The notes: a model not told the origin generated them from the sequence alone. 64,000 nt of DNA from Acidovorax_G lacteus (GCF_039540375.1 NZ_BAABEX010000002.1:54727-118726); one strand, 5' to 3'. Shown: positions 32,959 through 43,261, counted from the stretch's first letter. Program-made: numbers and translations.

Positions 32959-34452
32959 TCAACGACCAGGGCCACGACGCCCGTTGCGCTTCTGGGCTTG
33001 ACGCCGGTCTTGCCGCTGACGTGCCAAGCTGTCATGACCGATGTATCCAACCGAAGTCTTCATCGGATCTGGTTGGGACGAGGCACCACGCCCTCCCCCC
33101 CCCTTACCTGCCGCCTTGCTGCCATCGCGACCACCACGGGAGCCAGAAGGTCTGCCGTCGCGCTGCGACCGGCCGCTGCCTGCGCGGCGCCCCTCTGCTG
33201 CAGGGCCGCCGCCTTGCCGACTACCCTCTGGCTTGCCTGGCATCACTCCAGCAGCCTGCATGAGCCGCCGGATGTCGACATCGTCCAATTCGATCCATGC
33301 GCCACGCCGCAGCCCCCGGGGCAGCAGCATGGCTCCGTAGCGGATACGAATGAGACGGCTGACGGCATGGCCGACCGACTCAAACATGCGACGCACCTCA
33401 CGATTGCGCCCCTCTGATATGGTCACACGGTACCAGCAGTTGGACCCTTCGCCTCCACCCTCCTCAATAGACCCGAAAGCGGCCATACCGTCATCCAGGC
33501 GGACACCTTCCAGCAAGCGCTGTTTTTCCTCGTTGCTCAGAGCCCCGAGCACGCGCACCGCATACTCGCGCTCCAGCCCAAACCGCGGATGCATTAGCTT
33601 GTTGGCCAGTTCACCCGAACTGGTGAACAGCAGCAAGCCCTCGGTGTTCAAATCAAGGCGGCCGACAGACTGCCACTTGCCATGCGCAAGCTTCGGCAGC
33701 TTTCGAAACACGGTCGGCCGATTCTGCGGATCGTCATGCGTGACGACCTCACCCACCGGCTTGTGGTAGGCCAACACGCGAGCCGGCGGCGGATCGATTC
33801 GGTAGCGAATGGGCTTGCCATTGACCTTGATCTGATCGCCATACTGGATGCGCTGGCCGATGTGGGCAGGCTCGTTGTTCACCGAGATCCGCCCTTCAAG
33901 AATCAGCTGTTCCATCTCAAGACGAGATCCCAGACCGGCCTGCGCCAACACCTTGTGCAGCTTGGGCGTCTCGACCTGGGGCTGCAGCACCCGCTTGGAT
34001 GGGACGGACTCGGCATCAGGATCCTCATTGTCGAAGCGACCCGACACCACATCCTCAAACCGGTACCCTTCGGGCGAGGCGCCCACTTCAGCAGGCACTC
34101 GCCCGGGTTTGCCTGGTCTCTGGCCTGCGCCATCGGACCGCGGCGCGCGCTCTGGGGCGGCAGGAGCAGGGTCCGCTGTATTCAACGGCCCAGCGGCCTC
34201 CTCGCGCGGGGCTTCAACACCCGACGCTGCGGATACCTCTGGTGCCAGTGCGGCCTTGGGAACGGCAGTGCGCCGACGCGCCGCCTTCTTTTCGGCGGGC
34301 ATCGCTTGCACCTCTACCGCCTCTGCAGAGCCCTGCCCCAGCACGCCAGAGGATACTTCTGATCGACGACGAGGAGTCCTCGTCGGCTTGACGGATGCCG
34401 CCTCTTCGAGCTTGTCCGGATTCGCACGAGCGCCGGGTGTGTCCTGATTCAT
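32959..34452 (-). CDS. rluB: 23S rRNA pseudouridine(2605) synthase RluB with long extensions
   Basis: The 497-residue product modifies 23S rRNA near position 2605. Residues 1-155 are a charged, Ala/Pro/Glu-rich low-complexity extension. The S4 domain is at about 163-215 (KLHKVLAQAGLGSRLEMEQL) and the catalytic domain at about 220-410, with D267 in SVGRLDLNTEGLLL. The tail from about 415 is Gly/Arg/Ser-rich with RGG-like runs, likely RNA-binding. GAGG lies 7 bases before the ATG at 34452. An ATG two codons earlier (34458) overlaps the scpB stop as ATGA but has poor spacing. Confidence 0.92.
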   Translation of the reverse strand: MNQDTPGARANPDKLEEAASVKPTRTPRRRSEVSSGVLGQGSAEAVEVQAMPAEKKAARRRTAVPKAALAPEVSAASGVEAPREEAAGPLNTADPAPAAPERAPRSDGAGQRPGKPGRVPAEVGASPEGYRFEDVVSGRFDNEDPDAESVPSKRVLQPQVETPKLHKVLAQAGLGSRLEMEQLILEGRISVNNEPAHIGQRIQYGDQIKVNGKPIRYRIDPPPARVLAYHKPVGEVVTHDDPQNRPTVFRKLPKLAHGKWQSVGRLDLNTEGLLLFTSSGELANKLMHPRFGLEREYAVRVLGALSNEEKQRLLEGVRLDDGMAAFGSIEEGGGEGSNCWYRVTISEGRNREVRRMFESVGHAVSRLIRIRYGAMLLPRGLRRGAWIELDDVDIRRLMQAAGVMPGKPEGSRQGGGPAAEGRRAGSGRSQRDGRPSGSRGGRDGSKAAGKGGGGRGASSQPDPMKTSVGYIGHDSLARQRQDRRQAQKRNGRRGPGR

Positions 34453-34454
34453 GT

Positions 34455-35180
<726 letters not shown>

Positions 35181-35319
35181 GGTTCAGCTGTCCCGTCGGG
35201 AGCGTGGGGCCGACGGGCGGGCCGTCGGGCATCTGAGCGGCAGGTGGAGTGACTGGGCCGAGGCACCTGCGCAGCGGGCCCGCTTGCCGGTGCAAGCAGG
35301 GCAGTACGGTAGCGTGGAA

Positions 35320-36399
35320 CTACAGCGCCGAATTGTAGCTCAGGCCCCACGCCTGGACTGCAGCTCCGATATCTGACGCCGGAAGCGACTGCCATTGCAT
35401 CCACTCTCCCGTGATCGGGTGGCAAAGGCGCAATCGGTAGGCATGCAGAGCCTGACGCTTGAGCGCTGGCACTACCGTCCCACCGTACAACACGTCGGCC
35501 ACCAAGGGGTGCCCCAGTGCCGCCATGTGCACACGGATCTGGTGCGTGCGGCCGGTATGCAGGGTGCACCGGACCACACAGCCCTCCGCCGACGAAGACA
35601 AACACTCCACGTCGGTGCGCGCCTCCTTGCCCGCGTGCTGGGCCAGATCCACCACCGCCATGCGCAAGCGGGTGCGCGGGTCTCGCCCGACAGGCAAAGC
35701 CACCGTGCGCGGCGTGGCGCCGATCCAGGGATTATGGACAAGCGCCAAGTACTGGCGAGAAACCTCGCGGGCTGCGATTTGGCGCACCAGCGCGTCCATC
35801 GCCTGCCGGGTGCGGGCCACCACCATCAAACCGCTCGTGTCCATGTCGAGACGGTGCACGATGCCGGCCCGCGGCAACTCAGACGCCTTCGGGTCCCTGG
35901 CAAGCAATCCATTGAGCAACGTGCCGCTCCAGTGGCCCGGCGCCGGATGGACCACCAGCCCGGCAGGCTTGTCCACCACCAGCAGGTGCTCGTCCTCGTA
36001 GAGCACACACAGTGGCATGGGCTCGGGCCGGAAGGCCTGGCTTTGTGCGGTTGGGCGAAGCTCGACCTCCACCAGATCCCCCGTGCGCACGCGCGCAGCT
36101 GGCTTGGACGCGGTTCGCCCTTGCAGGCGGACCATGCCCTGTGCCAACAATTGCTGCAGGTAGCTGCGGGAAAACTCCGGAACGGCTTCGACGAGTGCCT
36201 TATCGAGCCTCAGCTGGTCCTGACTTGGCGAGATCACGCAACGGCGGGTCTCCCAAGGGTCTTGGCCTGGCTCGTCATGTTCCTCTGCGCCGACACCCTC
36301 GGGCTCGGTACGGAAGGAGCCGGTGGCTTGGCCTGCTCCATCACCCGGACCAGCAGCAGATGCGGCCGGGGCAGGCAGCCCTGAAGTTACAGGACTCAC
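35320..36399 (-). CDS. rluD: 23S rRNA pseudouridine synthase RluD (GTG start)
   Basis: It forms pseudouridines 1911/1915/1917 in helix 69 of 23S rRNA. The 359-residue product has an unusual acidic/Gly-rich N-terminal extension of about 55 residues. It is followed by an S4 domain (RLDKALVEAVPEFSRSYLQQ), the catalytic domain with D185 in IVHRLDMDTSGLMVVA, and RTHQIRVHMAALGHPLVAD. The GTG at 36399 overlaps the nlpD stop as GTGA, so expression is coupled to nlpD. In some relatives a BamD gene is divergent from rluD; here it is not. Confidence 0.93.
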   Translation of the reverse strand: MSPVTSGLPAPAASAAGPGDGAGQATGSFRTEPEGVGAEEHDEPGQDPWETRRCVISPSQDQLRLDKALVEAVPEFSRSYLQQLLAQGMVRLQGRTASKPAARVRTGDLVEVELRPTAQSQAFRPEPMPLCVLYEDEHLLVVDKPAGLVVHPAPGHWSGTLLNGLLARDPKASELPRAGIVHRLDMDTSGLMVVARTRQAMDALVRQIAAREVSRQYLALVHNPWIGATPRTVALPVGRDPRTRLRMAVVDLAQHAGKEARTDVECLSSSAEGCVVRCTLHTGRTHQIRVHMAALGHPLVADVLYGGTVVPALKRQALHAYRLRLCHPITGEWMQWQSLPASDIGAAVQAWGLSYNSAL

Positions 36400-37310
36400 C
36401 GGGCGGGCAGGTAGCGCGCCGGGTCTACGGGCTTCCCGTTGCGACGGATCTCGAAATGAAGCTTCACGCGGTCGGCATCGGTGTTGCCCATCTCCGCAAT
36501 CTTCTGCCCCTTGCGCACCGACTGGTCTTCCTTGACCAGCAGCGTCTGGTTGTGAGCGTAGGCTGTCAGATAGGTGTTGTTGTGCTTGAGGATTACCAGA
36601 TTGCCGTAGCCGCGCAGGCCGGCCCCTGCGTACACCACACGCCCATCGGCAGCAGCCAGCACTGGATCGCCGGCCTTGCCTGCAATGTCCAGCCCCTTGT
36701 TGCGCGCCTCGTCAAAGCTCCCTACCAGACTGCCGGAGGCAGGCCAGATGAAAGCTGTGTCATCGTCTCCCGCCGCTGCAGCGGGCACGGGAGTGGGCGC
36801 CGGCGCGGGCACCGACGCAGCCGTTGCGGCCGGAGCCGACGACGCTGTACGAGGCGCACTGGCGGTGCTGGCTGCGGGCAGCGGCGTGGATGCCGGCCCA
36901 ACCGCCTGCGGCACCACGGGCCGCGTGACCACGCCGGTGTCGGCCGCCACCACAGCACCCGGAGGCACCACGCGCAGCACCTGACCGACCTCAATCAGAT
37001 TGGGATTGTCCAGATTGTTCCAGCGGGCAATGTCTTTCCAGCTTTGGCCGGTCTCCAGACCGATCCGGATGAGCGTGTCACCGGGCTTGACCGTGTAGAA
37101 GCCGGGCTTGCCCATGTTTTCGGCCCCCGGCGGAGGTTTGACCGGCATCACCACCGCCGATGTCCCCGATGACGAGGCCGCCGATGCGCCAGCTGCAGAG
37201 GTCCCGCGGTCCTCCACAGGAGCCTTGTTGAGGCTGGTGCCGCAGCCAGCAAGCATTGCGCCCGCCACCGCCACCGACATCGCACCCACAAGACCACGCA
37301 AACGATTCAT
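36396..37310 (-). CDS. nlpD: NlpD-like LysM/M23 lipoprotein (amidase activator)
   Basis: The 304-residue lipoprotein has a signal with lipobox LAGC (C23), a LysM domain (about 65-110, FYTVKPGDTLIRIGLETGQS) and a long Ala/Pro/Val linker. The M23 domain at the C terminus includes KGLDIAGKAGDPVLAAADG and VKLHFEIRRNGKPVDP. The first zinc ligand position reads GLDIA rather than GxHxxxD, as in E. coli NlpD, so it is probably a non-catalytic activator of AmiC-type amidases in cell division. AGGGG lies 9 bases before the ATG. It follows pcm by 13 bases. Confidence 0.92.
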   Translation of the reverse strand: MNRLRGLVGAMSVAVAGAMLAGCGTSLNKAPVEDRGTSAAGASAASSSGTSAVVMPVKPPPGAENMGKPGFYTVKPGDTLIRIGLETGQSWKDIARWNNLDNPNLIEVGQVLRVVPPGAVVAADTGVVTRPVVPQAVGPASTPLPAASTASAPRTASSAPAATAASVPAPAPTPVPAAAAGDDDTAFIWPASGSLVGSFDEARNKGLDIAGKAGDPVLAAADGRVVYAGAGLRGYGNLVILKHNNTYLTAYAHNQTLLVKEDQSVRKGQKIAEMGNTDADRVKLHFEIRRNGKPVDPARYLPAR

Positions 37311-37323
37311 AGACTGTTCCCCT

Positions 37324-38097
37324 TCAGGCAATCCCCGATTTTAGGGGGACAAAATGAACGGGCTCGAGCACGCTTTGTTTCAAGCCGTGCGGGGTTTTGT
37401 CGATCACCAGCAACACCTGACCAGCCCCAGACAAGGCCAACGGTGCCACCAGCCGCCCTCCGACCGCCAATTGGTCGCACCAAGCGGCCGGAAGCGCATC
37501 GCCGCCAGCAGCGGCGATGATGCCGGCGTAAGGGGCGCCGCGCGGGTAGCCCAGCATGCCGTCACCCAGCATGAGATGCACGTTCGCCAAGCGAAATGGC
37601 CGCAGGTTGTCGCGGGCTTTTTCGTGGAGCCCGCGCAGGCGCTCGATGGTGTACACCTCACGGGCCAGCTGGCTCAGCACGGCGGCCTGGTAGCCACAGC
37701 CCGTACCGATTTCCAGCACACGGCCCAAGCCGCCCTGGCGCGCACCCTCAGCCTGCAGCAGCAGTTCGCACATGCGCGCCACAATGCTCGGCTTGGAGAT
37801 CGTCTGGCCCAAGCCAATCGGCAGGCTCGTGTCCTCGTACGCCTGGTTGACCAGGGCGGTATCGACAAAACGATGGCGCTCAACCGTGCCCATGGCCTGC
37901 AGCACCGCCGCCGACGCAATCCCGGCCGACGCGAGCCGCTGCACCATGCGTCCACGCACCGCCGCGGAATCAAGCCCCACACCAGTCGGAGATGACACCG
38001 CGGGCAGCGCGCCCCCTGCAGCCGGCGTGCTGCGACGCGGTTCGACGGCCGGCGCCTTGGCCGACCACTGCGCAGGAAAACCCGGACGGCGTTGCAT
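37324..38097 (-). CDS. pcm: Protein-L-isoaspartate O-methyltransferase
   Basis: It repairs isoaspartyl residues in aged proteins using SAM. The 257-residue product has an N-terminal extension of about 50 residues beyond the family core. The core contains RHRFVDTALVNQAYEDTSLP, IGLGQTISKPSIVARM and the SAM motif VLEIGTGCGYQAAVL. The ATG at 38097 is 3 bases after the surE stop. Conserved order surE-pcm-nlpD. Confidence 0.94.
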   Translation of the reverse strand: MQRRPGFPAQWSAKAPAVEPRRSTPAAGGALPAVSSPTGVGLDSAAVRGRMVQRLASAGIASAAVLQAMGTVERHRFVDTALVNQAYEDTSLPIGLGQTISKPSIVARMCELLLQAEGARQGGLGRVLEIGTGCGYQAAVLSQLAREVYTIERLRGLHEKARDNLRPFRLANVHLMLGDGMLGYPRGAPYAGIIAAAGGDALPAAWCDQLAVGGRLVAPLALSGAGQVLLVIDKTPHGLKQSVLEPVHFVPLKSGIA

Positions 38098-38100
38098 CGG

Positions 38101-38880
38101 TCAGCCGCCCTGCGTCCCGGGCTTCGTCTCCATCTGTCCCGCCATCTCCTGCCAGGCCAGCAACTGCTCGTGGTCGGTCAGGTCCACCTTGAGCGGCGTG
38201 ATGGCCACGTGGCCGCGGGCGGTGGCGTGAAAGTCGGTGCCCTCTCCGTCGTCTTTGGCAGGCCCCGCGCCGCCAATCCAGTACATCACTTCGCCACGCG
38301 GACTTTGCTGGGTAATCACGCGCTCCGCCGCGTGTCGCCGCCCAAGGCGGCAGACCTGCGCTGGCTTCAAGGCTTCCAGCGGCATGTTCGGGATGTTCAC
38401 ATTCAGCAGCCAGGGCGTCTCGCCAATGCGCCCCCCCGCACGCAGCTGCGAGACGATTTCGCGGGCCTTTGCGGCCGCAGCTTCCAGCTCGCCCCAGCCC
38501 TTGTCCACCTGCGAAAACGCAATCGCCGGGATGCCGAACAGATAGCCTTCCATGGCCGCCCCGACGGTGCCCGAATAGATGGTGTCGTCGCCCATGTTGG
38601 CACCGTTGTTGATGCCAGACACCACCAGGTCGGGCCGGTAGCCCAGCAAGCCCGTCAGCGCGATGTGCACACAATCGGCCGGCGTGCCGTTGACATAGCG
38701 AAAACCGTTGGCCCCCTGGTGCACATAGAGTGGGGAATGCAGCGTCAGCGCATTCGATTTGGCGCTGTTGTTGTGCTCAGGGGCAACCACATCGACCTCG
38801 GCAATCGCGCTGAGGGCCGCGTGCAGGGCCACAATGCCCGGGGCCTGAAAACCGTCGTCGTTGGAAAGCAGAATCTTCAT
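38101..38880 (-). CDS. surE: 5'-nucleotidase SurE
   Basis: A metal-dependent survival nucleotidase acting on 5' and 3' nucleotides. The 259-residue product begins MKILLSNDDGFQAPGIVALH, with the metal-binding NDD. It also has APEHNNSAKSN, GTPADCVHIAL and DLVVSGINNGANMGDDTIYS, all hallmark segments. It is the first gene of surE-pcm-nlpD-rluD and is divergent from the quinone oxidoreductase gene, with about 170 bases between them. Confidence 0.97.
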   Translation of the reverse strand: MKILLSNDDGFQAPGIVALHAALSAIAEVDVVAPEHNNSAKSNALTLHSPLYVHQGANGFRYVNGTPADCVHIALTGLLGYRPDLVVSGINNGANMGDDTIYSGTVGAAMEGYLFGIPAIAFSQVDKGWGELEAAAAKAREIVSQLRAGGRIGETPWLLNVNIPNMPLEALKPAQVCRLGRRHAAERVITQQSPRGEVMYWIGGAGPAKDDGEGTDFHATARGHVAITPLKVDLTDHEQLLAWQEMAGQMETKPGTQGG

Positions 38881-39054
38881 GGTGCGCAGGGCGAAGTTGC
38901 AAGCGATTGTAGGTGTGCCCCGATGCCCCGCGCCGGGGCTCCGGTTGCCGGGATAGTGGTCGCGCGAGGGACAACACCGTGGCGCGGCGGCTGCCTATCA
39001 TCCGGGCTGACCGGGCTTTAACCGCCCCCATTGCCCACGACCACAGGAGACACC

Positions 39055-40029
39055 ATGCACGCCTGGCTTTGCACCAATCCCACCGGGGTCGAGGCCCTGA
39101 CCTGGACCGAACAGCCCACGCCCGCGCCCAAAGCCGGCGAAGTGCTCATCGAGATCAAGGCCGCGAGCCTGAACTTCCCTGATCTGCTGATCGTTCAGAA
39201 CAAGTACCAGATCAAACCCCCGCTGCCCTTTGTGCCCGGCTCCGAATATGCGGGCGTCGTGCAGGCCGTGGGCGAAGGCGTCACACACCTCAAGCCGGGC
39301 CAGGCGGTCGCCTGCCTGTCGGGCACGGGTGGCTTTGGCACCCACACGCTGGCACCGGCTGCGCTGTGCATGCCGCTGCCCCCACAGTTCCCGATGGTGG
39401 ATGCGGCGGCATTCATCATGATCTACGCCACGTCCTACCACGCGCTCATTGACCGCGCGGCGCTGCGCGCTGGCGAAACCGTGCTGGTGCTGGGCGCGGC
39501 AGGCGGCGTGGGCACGGCCGCCATCCAGATCGCCAAGGCTGCCGGGGCGCGTGTGATCGCGGCCGCCTCCACCGACGACAAGTGCGCGCTGTGCACCTCC
39601 ATCGGCGCCGACGCCACCATCAACTACAGCCGTGACAACCTGCGCGATGCGCTCAAGGCATTGACCGATGGCAAGGGCCCCGACGTGATCTACGACCCGG
39701 TGGGCGGCGACTTTGCAGAACCCGCCTTCCGCTCGATTGCCTGGCGCGGGCGCTACCTAGTGGTGGGGTTTGCCTCGGGCCCCATCCCATCGCTGCCGCT
39801 GAACCTGCCGCTGCTCAAGGGCGCATCCATCGTCGGTGTGTTCTGGGGCGACTTTGCCAAGCGCGAGCCCAAGGCCAATGCGGCCATGATGGGCGAGCTG
39901 GCCCAGTGGTACGCGCAGGGCAAGATAAAGCCGGTGATCGACCGCACCATGCCCATGGCCGAGCTGCCCGCCGCCTACGCCCACATGGGCTCGCGCGGCG
40001 TCAAGGGCAAGCTGGTACTGGTCAACTGA
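39055..40029 (+). CDS. Zinc-independent NADPH:quinone oxidoreductase (MDR family)
   Basis: The 324-residue product is a medium-chain dehydrogenase/reductase of the quinone oxidoreductase type. It has a GroES-like N-terminal domain (EIKAASLNFPDLLIVQNKYQ) and a Rossmann domain with VLVLGAAGGVGTAAIQIAKA. GGDFAEPAFRSIAWRGRYLV lies further on. It lacks the structural-zinc Cys cluster. CAGGAGACACC precedes the ATG at 39055; an upstream GTG/ATG reading would add 8 residues. The physiological substrate is unknown. It is followed 71 bases later by the diguanylate cyclase gene. Confidence 0.88.
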   Translation: MHAWLCTNPTGVEALTWTEQPTPAPKAGEVLIEIKAASLNFPDLLIVQNKYQIKPPLPFVPGSEYAGVVQAVGEGVTHLKPGQAVACLSGTGGFGTHTLAPAALCMPLPPQFPMVDAAAFIMIYATSYHALIDRAALRAGETVLVLGAAGGVGTAAIQIAKAAGARVIAAASTDDKCALCTSIGADATINYSRDNLRDALKALTDGKGPDVIYDPVGGDFAEPAFRSIAWRGRYLVVGFASGPIPSLPLNLPLLKGASIVGVFWGDFAKREPKANAAMMGELAQWYAQGKIKPVIDRTMPMAELPAAYAHMGSRGVKGKLVLVN

Positions 40030-40100
40030 ACCGGCCAGCACGGCCGTGGCTGTGTCACACTCTCGGGCACTTTGTGTGCCCATGAGAACGCTGCCCGGCC

Positions 40101-41636
40101 ATGGCTGAACGTCCCCCCTCGGAAATCGCCCGCGAAACCCTGAAACTGCTGGCCAGCCGGCGGCTGGCGCCCACCCCCGACAACTACCAGGCGCTGTACG
40201 ACGAGATTGCCGGCAGTCGCTCGGTCATGCCGTTTCCGGACGGTCCGATGGCCAGCATCCTGCGGGTCATGCCCGGACAAACCCCAGCGCAGAAGCGCCT
40301 GCTGGGCCAATTCGAGCGGGCGGTGGCCCAGCGCGACTGGACGGCCGTGCAGAGCACGCTGGTGGGTTATGCCAACCTCGCGCTGCAGCCCGCAGCGGGC
40401 GCCACTCCGGTGGCGACGGCGAGCGACGATACGCCGCCCGCCAATCTGCCGCCCGACTTTGCCGAGACCTTGGCGCGGCTGGTGGACACCCTGCAGCCCT
40501 CTCTGGGTGAAGACGATGCGCGCATGACCGCCATGGCACAGCAGGTCTCCACATTCCTGCGAGACCCGCCCGCACCGATCTCGACCGCGCAGCTCATGCT
40601 GCAGAACTTCGTATTCCGTCTGTCGTTCGCCACCGAAGAGCAGGCCGCCATCCGCAGCACGCTGCTGAACCTGCTGCATCTGATCTTCGAGAACATCAGC
40701 GTGCTCAGCGTGGACGACAAATGGCTGCACGGCCAGGCGCAAGCGCTGACGGCGGCGTCCACCCCGCCGCTGACGCTGCGGCGGCTCGACGATGTGCAGC
40801 TTCGCTTGAAGGACGTGATCTTCAAGCAGACCGAGGCCAAGGCCCGCGCCGTGGAAGCGCAGGAGCAGATGAAGGACATGCTGGCCACCTTCATTGAGCG
40901 GCTGGCGCAGATCACCGATTCAAGCACCACCTACCAGGGCACGCTGGAGCGATGCGCCGACCTGATCGGCAAGGCCGAAACCCTGAGCGAGATCGCCCCG
41001 GTGCTGCAGGAGGTCATGGCCGCAACGCGCGCCATGGCGCTCGACAGCCGGGTGGCGCGCGAAGAGCTGCAAGACCTGCGGGAGCGCACCGATGTCAAGC
41101 GCGCCGAAATTGCCAAGCTGCAGGAAGAACTCGACCGCGCCAGCACGCAGGCGCGGCACGACCCGCTGACCGGCACGCTCAACCGCAAGGGGCTTGACGA
41201 GGCCATGGAGCGCGAGATTGCGCGCGCGCGCCGCATGGGCACGCCACTGTGCATTGCGCTGCTGGACCTCGACAACTTCAAGAAGCTCAACGACCGCCTG
41301 GGCCACACCGCCGGGGACGCCGCCCTCATGCACCTGGCCCAGGTCACACGCGAAGTCATGCGTCCGCAAGACCTGCTGGCCCGTTACGGCGGCGAAGAAT
41401 TCGTGATCGTGCTGCCCGACACCACCACCGAGCAGGGCATTGCCGCCATGACGCGGCTGCAGCGGGAGCTGAGCACCCGATTCTTCCTGCAGGGCAGCGA
41501 GAAGGTGCTCATCACCTTCAGCGCAGGCGTTGCGCAGATCCACGACAGCGAAGACAGCCAGGACGTGGTGCGCCGCGCCGACCAGGCCATGTACCTGGCC
41601 AAGCGCGCCGGCAAGAACCGCGTGCACGCGGCATGA
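40101..41636 (+). CDS. Diguanylate cyclase (GGDEF)
   Basis: The 511-residue product makes cyclic di-GMP. The C-terminal GGDEF domain begins at about 340 (DPLTGTLNRKGLDEAMEREI) and has the active site GGEEF at 430-434. RPQD at 421-424, five residues before it, is the inhibitory I-site, so product feedback is likely. Residues 1-330 are soluble and helical, starting PPSEIARETLKLLASRRLAP, with a coiled stretch (about 245-335) just before the catalytic domain. There are no membrane segments. The stop overlaps the PhoD ATG as ATGA. Confidence 0.93.
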   Translation: MAERPPSEIARETLKLLASRRLAPTPDNYQALYDEIAGSRSVMPFPDGPMASILRVMPGQTPAQKRLLGQFERAVAQRDWTAVQSTLVGYANLALQPAAGATPVATASDDTPPANLPPDFAETLARLVDTLQPSLGEDDARMTAMAQQVSTFLRDPPAPISTAQLMLQNFVFRLSFATEEQAAIRSTLLNLLHLIFENISVLSVDDKWLHGQAQALTAASTPPLTLRRLDDVQLRLKDVIFKQTEAKARAVEAQEQMKDMLATFIERLAQITDSSTTYQGTLERCADLIGKAETLSEIAPVLQEVMAATRAMALDSRVAREELQDLRERTDVKRAEIAKLQEELDRASTQARHDPLTGTLNRKGLDEAMEREIARARRMGTPLCIALLDLDNFKKLNDRLGHTAGDAALMHLAQVTREVMRPQDLLARYGGEEFVIVLPDTTTEQGIAAMTRLQRELSTRFFLQGSEKVLITFSAGVAQIHDSEDSQDVVRRADQAMYLAKRAGKNRVHAA

Positions 41637-43225
41637 GCGCCCCGCGGCAGGGCCCGCTGGTCGGGCGGCGTGGCTGGCTGGCGATGGCCGCCAGCACCGC
41701 GGCCGCCACCAGCCTGCCGCGCTGGGCCTGGGCCACGGCGCCCCTCACGCAAGACCCGTTTGCGCTGGGCGTGGCCAGCGGCGACCCGCTTCCCGACGGC
41801 GTGGTCCTCTGGACGCGCCTTGTCGGCCTGCCGGCCGCTGCGCAGCAACCGCTCACGGTGCACTGGGAAGTCGCCCACGACGAGCGCTTTGCCCACGGGG
41901 TGCAGCGCGGCCAGGCCACCGCCCTGCCCGGCCTGGGCCACAGCGTGCATGTGGAAGTCCAGGGCCTCGCGCCCGACCGCTGGTACTTCTACCGCTTCCG
42001 CCATGGCGATGCGACCAGCCCCACGGGCCGCACGCGCACCGCACCCGCGGCCGACGCCCTGCCCGCTCGCCTGCGCGTGGCCTATGCCTCGTGCCAGCGC
42101 TGGGAGCACGGTCACTATGCCGCCTGGCGGCACCTGGCCCAGCACGCGCCCGACCTGGTGCTGTTTTTGGGCGACTACATCTACGAATACGCGCCGCCGC
42201 GTGACACCGCCGGGCTGGCGCGTACCTCCAACCTGCCGCTGGCCACCACGTTGGCCGACTTCCGCGACCGCTACGCGCTGTACCGCAGCGACCCGGCCCT
42301 GCAGGCCGCGCACGCCGCCTGCCCCTGGGCTGTGACCTGGGACGACCACGAGGTGCAGAACGATTACGCGGGCAACACCGGCGTGGGGGACGACCCGGCG
42401 CAGTTGCTGGGCATCCGGGCGGCCGGCTGGCAGGCCTTCTACGAACACATGCCGCTGCGCACCAGCGCCCGCACCGATGCCGCGTTTGGTGCGCTGCAGC
42501 TGTACCGCAGCCTCGCCTGGGGCCGGCTGGCCCACCTGCATCTGCTGGACCTGCGGCAGTTCCGCAGCCGCCAGGCCTGCCGCCGCAGCAGCGCAAGCGG
42601 TGCGGGGCAGGTGTCGCCCACCGACTGCGCCGAGCTGGTGGACGCCACGCGCACCCTGCTGGGCCCGGCGCAAGAGCAATGGCTGGGCGCCGCACTGCAG
42701 GCCGACGCCCGCCCCGACGCCACGCGCTGGAGCGTGATTGCGCAGCAGACGCTGCTGGCCCCGCGCTTACAGCCCTCAGGCCGGCTGTTTGCCGACGGCT
42801 GGGACGGCTACCCCGCCGCACGCGACCGCCTGCTGCAGGCCGTTGCCAACGCTTCACCCCGCAACACCGTGCTGCTGGGCGGCGACATCCACCAGAACGT
42901 GGTGGCGCGCCTGCACGCGCAGGTGGTGGACGGCGGGCAGATGGCCGGCCCCGTGATTGCCAGCGAGTTCTGCGGCACCTCCATCAGCTCGCGCACCGGG
43001 GCCACGCCTGCGCAGATGGACGCCCTGGTGCGCCAGCACCCGCACCTGCTGCTGGCACGGCCCGACAAGCGCGGCTACGGCGTGGCCGAGATCACGCCCC
43101 GCCGCTGGACGGCCACCTTGCTCGCCGTGGACGACCCGATGCGCGCCGACAGCGCGGTGGCACCGCTGGCGCGCTTTGTGGTGGAAGACGGCCGCCCCGG
43201 CCCACAGCGCGACGACAGCGCCTGA
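41633..43225 (+). CDS. phoD: Tat-exported PhoD-type alkaline phosphatase/phosphodiesterase
   Basis: The 530-residue product has a twin-arginine signal (GRRGWLAMAASTAAATSLPR, cleaved after WAWA). A PhoD_N fibronectin-like domain follows (DPFALGVASGDPLPDGVVLW), then the metallophosphatase domain with YASCQRWEHG, LFLGDYIYEY, TWDDHEVQNDYA and LLGGDIHQN. PhoD enzymes use Ca/Fe to hydrolyse phosphate mono- and diesters outside the cell. The ATG overlaps the stop of the diguanylate cyclase gene (ATGA), so the two are translationally coupled. The dispersed repeat lies about 40 bases after the stop. Confidence 0.9.
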   Translation: MSAPRQGPLVGRRGWLAMAASTAAATSLPRWAWATAPLTQDPFALGVASGDPLPDGVVLWTRLVGLPAAAQQPLTVHWEVAHDERFAHGVQRGQATALPGLGHSVHVEVQGLAPDRWYFYRFRHGDATSPTGRTRTAPAADALPARLRVAYASCQRWEHGHYAAWRHLAQHAPDLVLFLGDYIYEYAPPRDTAGLARTSNLPLATTLADFRDRYALYRSDPALQAAHAACPWAVTWDDHEVQNDYAGNTGVGDDPAQLLGIRAAGWQAFYEHMPLRTSARTDAAFGALQLYRSLAWGRLAHLHLLDLRQFRSRQACRRSSASGAGQVSPTDCAELVDATRTLLGPAQEQWLGAALQADARPDATRWSVIAQQTLLAPRLQPSGRLFADGWDGYPAARDRLLQAVANASPRNTVLLGGDIHQNVVARLHAQVVDGGQMAGPVIASEFCGTSISSRTGATPAQMDALVRQHPHLLLARPDKRGYGVAEITPRRWTATLLAVDDPMRADSAVAPLARFVVEDGRPGPQRDDSA

Positions 43226-43261
43226 GCGGCGGCCCATGCAGTCCATGCACCGCAGGCACTC

